The position numbers and the translations under genes were made by a program. A DNA stretch of 21,273 bases from positions 1-21,273 of the forward strand of contig CAYZEZ010000045.1 in NCBI GenBank assembly GCA_964477295.1, given 5' to 3'. This document shows positions 7,215-14,006 of this stretch, one piece after another. Under the pieces are notes generated by a model. The model was not told the DNA's origin, did not search any database, and saw nothing but the letters and a program-made list of their open reading frames with translations. Source of the stretch: CAYZEZ01 sp964477295 (GTDB taxonomy: Bacteria > Bacteroidota > Bacteroidia > Bacteroidales > SM23-62). The first letter of the stretch is position 1. Each line of letters opens with the position of its first letter.

Positions 7215-8948
7215 TTACCAATAAAATTCTGTATAATAAAAGGAAATATTGTTTTTATTATCAATAATATAAAGCTCCAGTTCATGTGAGGATCCCTTTG
7301 TGATCCTGTCCGGATCAAAGGTATAATAGACCAGGTTATTTTTTGCATCGTATTCAAACAGGGCCCATTCATTATTTATATATCCCTCATAGGATTGAAT
7401 GCCGGATAAATCATCGGTTACATTGAAGCGAACAGACTTCATGTCAGACATATCCAGAGATTCAGGTATGTTCAGGGATTTGATCTCAGGTTCAGTGGTA
7501 TCAATAGCCACTGCATACTGTCCAAATGACATGATGTGGGAAAAGACCCATCCATCCTTCCATTCACCGCCTGCATAACTTAACTCGCCTTCTTCATCCA
7601 CTGAAACCAGGACAGCCTTGTCAGTCAATGAAACGGGAAAGTTATCGGGTTTAATCTTTAATTCAATGGGTAGATGAACCGGAGTATATTTGTTATGCAC
7701 ATGGTGGACTTTCGAATAGGTTGATTCAACCGGATCAGATGTTGAATAGCTAAACGAAATATCGGTATAAAACGCATTCGGGGGGATGGCAAGTTGAATA
7801 CCATCCCGCTCAAAGTCTGTTTGCTCCTCCCACGATATATGGATGGTCTCACTGGCTGCTGTATCAGGAAATACCAGTGAAGGAGCCTGTTGACCTTTGA
7901 TACTGAAGGAAAGCTCTGAGTCATTGCCATACACGTCCTTAAGCACAATTCGAATAGTATAAACCGTATCAGGCCCGATGTCAATGATCCCGGAATTGAT
8001 TGAAGATTCGTATATGCTCAGCCTGTTATTCGGTTCTATATAGGTTTTAAAGACATTCCTGTTGTTTTTCAGTTTTTCCTCGTAATCAATCAGGCTGTTG
8101 ATATATCGTGACTCGCTAAACGAAAATTCATCCATTTTCATCCGGTTAATCAGCTTTTCATTCACCAGGAGGTCGACAGAAAAGATGCCGCACCTGTTAC
8201 GAGAGCCATTCAGGAAATCATAAGCCTCAAGTCCCAGTCCCACCTTTCCGGATGCTGTAACTGCTCCTTCCGGAGAAAGTGTATAATTCCCATTAGAACC
8301 AATGACAGGAATACTCATTTTTTCAGGTAAATCATTTATCACACTTTTGCTACCCACCGGATAAAGAAATAATGAATAGATAATAGGTTTGATATCATCT
8401 TTTATATCAAAGCCAAAGGATAAAACATTCAAGGGATGCTGATTGGCTGCATTCCTTATTTCGAAATGGAGGTGGGGGCCGAACGAGTAACCCGAATTCC
8501 CGGAGTTTGCAATTACATCACCTTTTTTTACCGGGAATTGGTCTTTCTCGGGATAAATGTTTATGGCATGTTTCCGGGCTTCATATTGCTTCATCCTGAC
8601 AAACCGGCTAACTTCCGGAGTGAAATTATTTAGATGTGCATAAACGGTGGTGTATCCTTCAGGGTGGTAAAGGTAGAGAGTTCTGCCATATCCTCCCGAT
8701 TCTATTTTTATCCTGGAAATATAGCCATCGGCAACTGCATAAACTCGTTTACCTGTTACTCCCTGTGTCTTTATATCTATCCCTGAATGGAAATGGTCCA
8801 GCCGGAGCTCAGCGAAATTTCCTGAAAGGTATAAGGGAATGTCGAGCGGTGAGCGGAAATAGTTTTCCGGAAAAGCCATTTGTGCGTATAATCCTGAAAA
8901 TGATCCTGCGAAAAGATTTATAAGACAAAGAATTCCTGATAATCTCAT
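7215..8948 (-). CDS. Secreted M23 metallopeptidase (LytM/LysM-type endopeptidase) with C-terminal beta domains
   Basis: The 577-residue protein starts with a signal peptide ending near Ala22-Gln23. The M23 catalytic domain covers about residues 30-180: HSGID (zinc ligands His54 and Asp58), YAHL (His105), and GPHLHFEIR (His159 and zinc ligand His161). All residues known to be needed in LytM are present, so it should be an active zinc endopeptidase cutting peptide cross-links of peptidoglycan. The remaining 390 residues are beta-rich; the end (about 480-577, after DTTEPEIKSLNIP) reads like an immunoglobulin-like domain. Cutting peptidoglycan in the periplasm fits the downstream anmK. I see no clear promoter; TATTCTTG near 8970-8977 on the minus strand is one base off the -7 consensus. 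Confidence 0.92.
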   Translation of the reverse strand: MRLSGILCLINLFAGSFSGLYAQMAFPENYFRSPLDIPLYLSGNFAELRLDHFHSGIDIKTQGVTGKRVYAVADGYISRIKIESGGYGRTLYLYHPEGYTTVYAHLNNFTPEVSRFVRMKQYEARKHAINIYPEKDQFPVKKGDVIANSGNSGYSFGPHLHFEIRNAANQHPLNVLSFGFDIKDDIKPIIYSLFLYPVGSKSVINDLPEKMSIPVIGSNGNYTLSPEGAVTASGKVGLGLEAYDFLNGSRNRCGIFSVDLLVNEKLINRMKMDEFSFSESRYINSLIDYEEKLKNNRNVFKTYIEPNNRLSIYESSINSGIIDIGPDTVYTIRIVLKDVYGNDSELSFSIKGQQAPSLVFPDTAASETIHISWEEQTDFERDGIQLAIPPNAFYTDISFSYSTSDPVESTYSKVHHVHNKYTPVHLPIELKIKPDNFPVSLTDKAVLVSVDEEGELSYAGGEWKDGWVFSHIMSFGQYAVAIDTTEPEIKSLNIPESLDMSDMKSVRFNVTDDLSGIQSYEGYINNEWALFEYDAKNNLVYYTFDPDRITKGSSHELELYIIDNKNNISFYYTEFYW

Positions 8949-9095
8949 CCCGGTAAAATCGTTATTTCATTGCAAGAATAAATAATAAATTGTTCTTAAG
9001 CGTATGTGTACAAGGATCAGCTGAACCGTTCCCCGCATTTTTATCCGATATCTTTTCAAATAATGACATTTAATTGCGGCTGAATCTCCCACGAC

Positions 9096-9134
9096 AATAT
9101 TTTCATAAATATTAGAAAAGGGTATGAAAATATT
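9096..9134. repeat. Perfect 12-bp dyad in the divergent region
   Basis: AATATTTTCATA (9096-9107) and TATGAAAATATT (9123-9134) are exact reverse complements separated by 15 bases. The site lies about 115 bases upstream of the -33 element of the zapA-operon promoter and about 150 bases upstream of the M23 start. It could be an operator or a transcribed hairpin; no T-tract follows that would make it a terminator. Confidence 0.6.
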
Positions 9135-9248
9135 ATTATTGTAAGTTACACGATACCAACGATTTAGATAAAATATTTGTGAATGAAAATCATATCCGGA
9201 CAAATCTAATATTTAATTTCTACTGATTGGATAGCAGAAAACATTTTT

Positions 9249-9278
9249 TTTGAAATTTCATCAACAATCTTATATTTG
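9249..9278 (+). promoter_or_regulatory. Promoter of the coiled-coil/zapA operon
   Basis: TTTG (9249-9252), 18 bases, then TATATTTG (9271-9278) gives exact matches to both elements of the Bacteroidota housekeeping promoter, with near-ideal spacing. Transcription should start about 5-8 bases after the second element, leaving only about 10-14 bases before the ATG at 9297. Confidence 0.75.
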
Positions 9279-9296
9279 TATTAAGAATATCATGTT

Positions 9297-9590
9297 ATGG
9301 AAGATTCTCAGATTGATAGTGTAGATACATTAAAAGATAAAGTAAGAAAGGTGGTATCTTTGTATCAGCAGCAGAAAGACAAGAATGATAAGTTAAATAA
9401 AGAGAATCAGAAGTTGATAAATAAACTGAAAAGTTCAGAACAAAAGTTAAAGGAACTGGAAAATCAATATAAAAAGCTTAAATTAGCAAAAACTATGATA
9501 GCATCAAGTCATGATGTACATGATGCTAAATTGAAGGTAAACAGGATGGTGCGGGAGATCGATAAATGTATTGCTCTTTTAAATAGATGA
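9297..9590 (+). CDS. Small coiled-coil protein encoded upstream of zapA
   Basis: The 97-residue protein is almost all helix. Residues 8-65 are rich in Lys, Gln, Asn, Glu and Leu with a heptad-like spacing of hydrophobics, and a short basic end (KVNRMVREIDKCIALLNR) follows. It has no signal peptide or membrane segment. It is 15 bases upstream of zapA and shares its promoter. A small coiled-coil partner beside ZapA recalls ZapB, which in E. coli binds ZapA and stacks under the Z-ring, but I see no sequence match to ZapB and the link is inference from size, fold and position. An ATG at 9292 is in another frame; ATG 9297 is the plausible start. Confidence 0.85.
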   Translation: MEDSQIDSVDTLKDKVRKVVSLYQQQKDKNDKLNKENQKLINKLKSSEQKLKELENQYKKLKLAKTMIASSHDVHDAKLKVNRMVREIDKCIALLNR

Positions 9591-9605
9591 CATTACTGTT
9601 TCCAG

Positions 9606-9896
9606 ATGGATGATAAACTGTCAATTAGAATAAACATTGCTGATCGGTATTATCCGTTGAAGATTGAAAGAGGGGATGAGGAAAAGATTAGGAAGGCAGC
9701 CAAATTAATAAACGAAAAGGTATTACAATACAAACAGAAGTACATAGATAAAGACATTCAGGACTTTCTGGCGATGGCTGCCCTGCAATATGTAATAAAA
9801 GCCCTGGATACCGAACAGCAAATTGAAACAGATAATCTGAAGGAAGATCTGAATGATTTAAATAAAGAATTGGATCAGATTTTAAAGGAAGAGTGA
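9606..9896 (+). CDS. zapA: Cell division protein ZapA
   Basis: The 96-residue product has the ZapA pattern: an N-terminal beta part (SIRINIADRYYPLKIERGDEE) followed by helices (KIRKAAKLINEKV, then FLAMAALQYVIKAL) and a C-terminal coiled coil (about 68-96). ZapA binds FtsZ in the cytoplasm and bundles its filaments at the division site. Length is typical for the family. The gene follows the small coiled-coil gene by 15 bases and is followed by a 6S-like RNA, the same neighbour that zapA has in gamma-proteobacteria. Confidence 0.93.
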   Translation: MDDKLSIRINIADRYYPLKIERGDEEKIRKAAKLINEKVLQYKQKYIDKDIQDFLAMAALQYVIKALDTEQQIETDNLKEDLNDLNKELDQILKEE

Positions 9897-9923
9897 TCAG
9901 CGTTCTTTTACATAATATTACGA

Positions 9924-10130
9924 TTTAGCCCGCATTGTTTCTTCAATCATTTTTGAAGCTCAACACTTAAAAAATTGGAGATTGGCTCATCTTATCTAGA
10001 ACAGGCCTCACTCCGGATCTTGTATCCGGAGTCCGAATCTGGACAGTGGACGTTCGAAATTTGACTGGCTGCTCCACCCGTGTAATAAAGGGGTTTTTTA
10101 AAATCTTGAGGAAGCATGCGGGCTTTTTAT
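9924..10130 (+). ncRNA. ssrS: 6S RNA-like RNA
   Basis: The segment folds like 6S RNA, the RNA that mimics an open promoter and binds housekeeping RNA polymerase. A long closing stem joins the ends: AGCCCGCAT (9927-9935) with ATGCGGGCT (10116-10124), then, after one bulged base, 10 further pairs (9937-9946 with 10106-10115, including GU pairs), then an AU-rich extension to about 9953/10100. Two single-stranded arms follow (about 9955-9975 and 10077-10098), where the central bubble should be. The apical part includes a short TGGAG/CTCCA helix (9976-9980/10072-10076) and a perfect terminal hairpin, ACTCCGGAT/ATCCGGAGT (10010-10018/10024-10032). The closing stem runs into CTTTTTATTT, which fixes the plus strand and acts as terminator. 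Length (about 200 bases) and position between zapA and rny fit. The pRNA start site is not identified. Confidence 0.72.
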
Positions 10131-10159
10131 TTGTAGTCTGCGAGTACATAAGTCTACAA
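10131..10159 (+). other. Short hairpin just after the 6S-like RNA
   Basis: TTGTAG (10131-10136) and CTACAA (10154-10159) form a 6-bp stem with a 17-base loop. It starts right at the end of the T-tract of the RNA upstream. It may belong to the rny leader or to a longer 3' end of the RNA. Confidence 0.35.
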
Positions 10160-10169
10160 GCAGTTAACA

Positions 10170-10228
10170 GGTAATAGTCCTCATCACACACCCACACTGG
10201 CAGGCGGGTGGCTTGAGGACTTATTGCT
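10170..10228 (+). promoter_or_regulatory. Strong hairpin in the rny leader
   Basis: GGTAATAGTCCTCA (10170-10183) pairs with TGAGGACTTATTGCT (10214-10228) over 14 bp, two of them GU, with one bulged T. An inner helix CACCC/GGGTG (10189-10193/10205-10209) closes a 12-base apical loop. There is no T-tract after it, so it is not a terminator. It ends 36 bases before the rny ATG and could control rny mRNA decay or translation, or be part of a second small RNA. Confidence 0.5.
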
Positions 10229-10264
10229 GATGTGGAATTGATAATTTATATAAATATTTAAATT

Positions 10265-11800
10265 ATGATAGCAGATATTATCATAGGCACTATAGCCCTG
10301 GTTGTTGGTGTCGTTGTTACAATAATTTTATTCCAGGTATACCTGAAAAGAAAAAGTAACAATATAATTAAGGATGCAGAAACGGAAGCTGAGGTAATTA
10401 AAAAAGATAAGATACTACAGGCAAAGGAAAAATTCCTGCAGCTCAAGTCGGATCATGAGAAAGCCATTAACGAGCGGAACCAGGTTATCCTGTCTGCAGA
10501 GAATAAGATAAGGCAAAAGGAAAATGAGCTTTCGGGAAAAATTGAAGAGCTGAACAGGAAAAATAAAGAACTGGATACTATCAGGGAGAACCTTGGAAAT
10601 CAGATGGATTTGATCGAGAAGCGGACCGAGGAACTTGACAGGGCCCATAAACAACAGGTAGAGCAGTTAGAAGCTATTTCAGGATTATCTGCCCAGGAAG
10701 CCAAAGACCAGCTCATAGATTCGCTGAAGGAAGAGGCAAAAACCGAAGCAATGTCGGCTATTAATGAGATCATGGATGAGGCCAAAATGACAGCGAACAG
10801 GGAGGGTAAAAAAATAATTATTGAAACCATCCAGCGCGTTGCGGCAGAAACAGCCATTGAAAATTCAGTGACTGTTTTCAATATTGACAGTGACGAAATT
10901 AAAGGACGGATCATTGGTCGTGAGGGGAGAAACATCAGGGCTCTTGAAGCCGCTACCGGTGTAGAAATCATTGTCGATGATACTCCTGAAGCGATTATTC
11001 TCTCGGGTTTTGATCCGGTTAGAAGGGAAATTGCACGTCTTTCGCTGCATCAATTAGTAACCGACGGACGGATTCATCCCGCCAGGATTGAAGAGGTGGT
11101 TCAGAAAACCAAGCAGCAAATTGAGGAAGAGGTAATTGAAGCCGGTAAACGGACCACAATAGACCTGGGTATTCATGGTTTGCACCCTGAACTGATCAGG
11201 TTAATCGGGAAGATGAAGTACCGTTCTTCTTACGGACAGAACCTTTTGCAGCACTCACGAGAAGTGGCCAATTTATGTGCCATAATGGCTTCAGAACTTG
11301 GACTTAATGCAAAGCTTGCCAAGAGGGCCGGTTTGCTTCATGATATCGGGAAGGTGCCCGATGATGAACCAGAGCTTCCACATGCCGTTCTCGGCATGAA
11401 ACTGGCTGAAAGGTTCAAGGAGAATTCGGAAATATGCAATGCCATCGGATCCCACCATGATGAAGTTGAGATGAATACTTTGATTGCCCCGATAGTTCAG
11501 GTTTGTGATGCCATTTCAGGAGCCAGGCCAGGGGCCAGGAGAGAGGTGGTGGAAGCCTATATCAAACGTCTGAAGGAACTTGAGTCACTTGCCATTTCCT
11601 ATCCTGGCGTAACCAAAACATATGCTATCCAGGCAGGTCGTGAATTACGGGTTATTGTCGGGAGTGAAAAAGTCTCGGATAAAGAGGCGGAGAGCCTTTC
11701 CCTGGATATTGCTAAAAAAATTCAGGATGAAATGACCTACCCGGGCCAGGTTAAAATAACCGTTATTAGAGAAACCCGGGCCGTTAGCTTTGCAAAATAG
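10265..11800 (+). CDS. rny: Ribonuclease Y
   Basis: RNase Y is the membrane-bound endoribonuclease that starts mRNA decay. The 511 residues show the standard layout: an N-terminal membrane helix (about 3-25), a long charged coiled coil (about 30-195), a KH domain with GRIIGREGRNIRALE (214-228) and an HD domain. The HD metal residues are visible as His330 (LLQHSREV), His359-Asp360 (LLHDIGK), the SHHDE motif near 396-400 and Asp415 (VCDAISGARPG). Length matches the family and nothing is missing. The start is the first ATG, in an AT-rich leader without a Shine-Dalgarno sequence. The gene follows the 6S-like RNA and a leader hairpin; the next gene begins 12 bases after its stop and is probably co-transcribed. 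Confidence 0.97.
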   Translation: MIADIIIGTIALVVGVVVTIILFQVYLKRKSNNIIKDAETEAEVIKKDKILQAKEKFLQLKSDHEKAINERNQVILSAENKIRQKENELSGKIEELNRKNKELDTIRENLGNQMDLIEKRTEELDRAHKQQVEQLEAISGLSAQEAKDQLIDSLKEEAKTEAMSAINEIMDEAKMTANREGKKIIIETIQRVAAETAIENSVTVFNIDSDEIKGRIIGREGRNIRALEAATGVEIIVDDTPEAIILSGFDPVRREIARLSLHQLVTDGRIHPARIEEVVQKTKQQIEEEVIEAGKRTTIDLGIHGLHPELIRLIGKMKYRSSYGQNLLQHSREVANLCAIMASELGLNAKLAKRAGLLHDIGKVPDDEPELPHAVLGMKLAERFKENSEICNAIGSHHDEVEMNTLIAPIVQVCDAISGARPGARREVVEAYIKRLKELESLAISYPGVTKTYAIQAGRELRVIVGSEKVSDKEAESLSLDIAKKIQDEMTYPGQVKITVIRETRAVSFAK

Positions 11801-11812
11801 CAAACCTTGAAG

Positions 11813-12865
11813 ATGAAGGTACTCATTACAGGGACAGCCGGCTTTATTGGATTTTTTCTGGCAAGACAATTACTGGAAGATGGTCATAAAGTGATCGGGA
11901 TTGACAGTATTAATGATTACTATGATGTAGGATTAAAATATGCGCGGTTAGAAGTAACAGGAATAAAAAAAGATGCCATTCAGTATGGTGTACCTGTTAC
12001 AAGCACTGTCTATCCTGATTACCATTTTATAAAAATACTTCTTGAAGACCATGACAACCTCATGGGGACATTTCAGAGATATAATCCCGATGCAGTTGTT
12101 CACCTGGCTGCCCAGGCCGGAGTAAGGTACAGCCTTACCAATCCTCATGCCTATATTCAGAGTAACATTACAGGTACCTTAAACATGCTGGAAGCATGCA
12201 GGCATAATCCCATACAGCATTTCATTTATGCAAGCAGTTCGAGCGTATATGGATTGAACGAGAAGATGCCTTTTTCCGTTCGTGATAATGTAGATCATCC
12301 CATCAGTTTGTATGCTGCGAGTAAGAAGTCGAACGAGCTGATGGCACATTCATACAGTCATCTTTTTACTCTGCCAACAACAGGTCTCAGGTTTTTTACG
12401 GTTTACGGTCCGTGGGGAAGACCGGATATGGCCCTGTTCATCTTTACCGGTTCTATCCTTAAAGGAAAGCCTATTGATGTTTACAATCATGGACATATGG
12501 AAAGAGATTTTACTTATATTGATGATATCATCGGAGGCATTGACAAGATTTTAAAGCAACCTCCTGAGCCTTCTTCCGATTGGAACGGTTTATCGCCCGA
12601 TCCATCCAGGTCAGTCGCACCGTATCGGTTGTATAATATTGGAAACAATAATCCGGTAAAGCTTATGGATTTCATTCATGCGATTGAATCTGCCACAGGT
12701 AAAAAGGCTAGCATGAATTTTATGCCTATTCAACCGGGAGATGTTGAGAAGACATGGGCTGATACCAATGACCTGATGAGTGATTTCGATTATAAACCAG
12801 ACACGGCAATAATCGAGGGAGTGCGAAAGTTTGTGGATTGGTACAGAGAGTATTACAAGATATGA
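11813..12865 (+). CDS. NAD-dependent epimerase, UDP-glucuronate 4-epimerase type
   Basis: This is an extended short-chain dehydrogenase/reductase of about 350 residues. It has the NAD-binding GTAGFIG (7-13), an acidic residue at the end of beta-2 (GIDSIND, Asp31), HLAAQAGVRYS (97-107), ASSSSVYG (140-147) and the catalytic Tyr167-x3-Lys171 (YAASK). The segment YGPWGRPDMALFIFT and the later YNHGHMERDFTYIDDI are typical of the UDP-glucuronate 4-epimerase group, which makes UDP-galacturonate for surface polysaccharides. A TTG at 11807 would add two residues, but the ATG at 11813 puts the Rossmann strand (MKVLITG) at the usual place. The gene follows rny by 12 bases and converges on the next gene with a 10-base gap. 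Confidence 0.88.
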   Translation: MKVLITGTAGFIGFFLARQLLEDGHKVIGIDSINDYYDVGLKYARLEVTGIKKDAIQYGVPVTSTVYPDYHFIKILLEDHDNLMGTFQRYNPDAVVHLAAQAGVRYSLTNPHAYIQSNITGTLNMLEACRHNPIQHFIYASSSSVYGLNEKMPFSVRDNVDHPISLYAASKKSNELMAHSYSHLFTLPTTGLRFFTVYGPWGRPDMALFIFTGSILKGKPIDVYNHGHMERDFTYIDDIIGGIDKILKQPPEPSSDWNGLSPDPSRSVAPYRLYNIGNNNPVKLMDFIHAIESATGKKASMNFMPIQPGDVEKTWADTNDLMSDFDYKPDTAIIEGVRKFVDWYREYYKI

Positions 12866-12875
12866 ATCCGGTTTT

Positions 12876-13742
12876 TCATGCAGGCAACATGCCAATTATC
12901 TTTTCTATCTGATCTATCTTATTTTGATTCTTCTCCTTGCTGTAGGCGTTTATAAGGTTATTTAAAACTCTTGTAACTATTTCAATATTACTGCAGGGAA
13001 CATAGAATTCTTTCCTGGGCTCAATCTTATGCTGCTTAAGGAAAAAATCAATTTCCCTCCTTCCCAGCACCGCACCATGTTTAAATGGATTGATGTAGAA
13101 CAGTATGTCCTCATCATCTGTTTCGTACAGATCTGAAGAATCTTTATATGCAAGGATAAAGTTCTTCGGTAGGTTTACACCATAAATCGGCAGTCCAAGT
13201 CTCTGACCTATAGAAGAATACAGAATTCCTAATGATATAGGGTTTCCCCTTTTCGACTCCAGCACCTTGTTTATGTATGAATTATTTGGGTCATAATAAT
13301 TTGATTCGTTATCGGAGAATTTATGGATTTTAAAAATAATGTGGTTCAGAATTTTAACCTTTTCCAGTGCAGTAAGGTTATCGTTCAGCTCAATCCATAC
13401 ATCCTTTTTGATCTGTTCAACCTGGTCGTTCACTTCAGTATAAGATAACTCAGGGAACTGAAATCTTGCTACCAGATAAATACCTTCCAGAAGATCATTG
13501 AAGCCTTCCCTGATCCACCTCGAAAAATTATTCTCTGTGCTGCTAAACTGAAGTTGATGAATCATATCCTCCAAACGTCCCTGGTGAAACTTGTCGGGAC
13601 TGCTTTCCCAGGCTTCTTCTAATGCCGGGATGATATTTAATCCCTCTTGCAGGAGGTTCTCTTCCACCATCCTGAACACATCCTCGTTTGGATCATCCAA
13701 AAGGTTGATCAGGGCTATTATTTCTCGTTCACTCTTTACCAT
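12876..13742 (-). CDS. SirB1-like protein (transglutaminase-like superfamily) without catalytic residues
   Basis: The 288-residue protein has a helical N-terminal part (about 1-65, HEAT-like: IIALINLLDDPNEDVFRMV) and a SirB1/Transglut_core2 domain (about 75-235). The diagnostic stretch is SYINKVLESKRGNPISLGI (155-173) followed by RLGLPIYGVNLPKNFIL (181-197). A transglutaminase would have a Cys where this protein has Ser170, and the family's common PGHF is PKNF here, with Asn194 in place of His. The fold is kept but it is probably not an enzyme. The role of this group is unknown. A C-terminal helix (about 245-288) resembles a TPR-like pair. Start is the only ATG near the N-terminus. Confidence 0.85.
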   Translation of the reverse strand: MVKSEREIIALINLLDDPNEDVFRMVEENLLQEGLNIIPALEEAWESSPDKFHQGRLEDMIHQLQFSSTENNFSRWIREGFNDLLEGIYLVARFQFPELSYTEVNDQVEQIKKDVWIELNDNLTALEKVKILNHIIFKIHKFSDNESNYYDPNNSYINKVLESKRGNPISLGILYSSIGQRLGLPIYGVNLPKNFILAYKDSSDLYETDDEDILFYINPFKHGAVLGRREIDFFLKQHKIEPRKEFYVPCSNIEIVTRVLNNLINAYSKEKNQNKIDQIEKIIGMLPA

Positions 13743-13865
13743 TCAAGTGGCATTTTACCGGTCTGATATGGGGTAAAACTAATTAAATTCTTAACACAGA
13801 GTTTAATAAAAATGATGTACTTTTACACATCTTAATAATTTTATATAAAGTTTCTTGTGTAGCGA

Positions 13866-13922
13866 GCCTGATTTTTATCAATCATAAAATCATAAAAGGT
13901 TATGATTAATAACAAAACAGGC
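13866..13922. repeat. 57-base imperfect inverted repeat upstream of the SPFH gene
   Basis: GCCTGATTT (13866-13874) faces AAAACAGGC (13914-13922) with one mismatch, and inside it TTATCAATCATAA (13876-13888) faces TTATGATTAATAA (13900-13912), also with one mismatch. A perfect 8-bp alternative (AATCATAA/TTATGATT) lies nearer the centre. The outer arms end in the GC-rich pair GCCTG/CAGGC. No T-tract follows. Confidence 0.55.
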
Positions 13923-13943
13923 CAGAACGAAGTGTATATCTGC

Positions 13944-13953
13944 CCGCCGGCGG
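13944..13953. repeat. GC-rich palindrome CCGCCGGCGG
   Basis: This is a perfect 10-bp palindrome (CCGCC/GGCGG) set in TATCTGC...ATAAA, in otherwise very AT-rich DNA. Its base composition differs sharply from the flanks. It resembles the GC-rich arms of short dispersed palindromic elements seen in intergenic DNA of some Bacteroidota; whether it is one cannot be told from a single copy. Confidence 0.4.
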
Positions 13954-14006
13954 ATAAACCAGATTTTTAATTATTATTTTTTAAATAAATACAAAATTTT
14001 AAACGA

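Larger units (their letters stand above)
8949..9296. other. Divergent regulatory region between the M23 gene and the zapA operon
   Basis: These 348 bases hold no convincing gene; a minus-strand frame at 8967-9203 has an ordinary AT-rich composition and no family resemblance. The right end carries the promoter of the coiled-coil/zapA operon, and the middle holds a perfect 12-bp dyad (9096-9134). A minus-strand TAGATTTG at 9208-9201 matches the -7 consensus but lacks a -33 partner, so where M23 transcription begins is unclear. Confidence 0.6.
13743..14006. other. AT-rich intergenic region with inverted repeats and a GC palindrome
   Basis: Both neighbours read away from this gap. Near the SirB1-like start lies TTTTACC/GGTAAAA (13753-13759/13772-13778), possibly an operator. 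The centre holds a long imperfect hairpin (13866-13922) and then a GC-rich palindrome (13944-13953) that stands out from its surroundings. I find no exact TAnnTTTG promoter on either strand and no open frame that looks like a gene. Confidence 0.5.

Noticed and set aside
8967..9203. 78-codon minus-strand frame upstream of the M23 gene
   Set aside because: AT-rich with an unremarkable product; it covers the dyad and lacks a promoter pair or recognisable motifs.
9967..10197. 76-codon minus-strand frame in the zapA-rny gap
   Set aside because: It runs through the 6S-like RNA; the conserved-looking structure and T-tract on the plus strand explain this DNA better.
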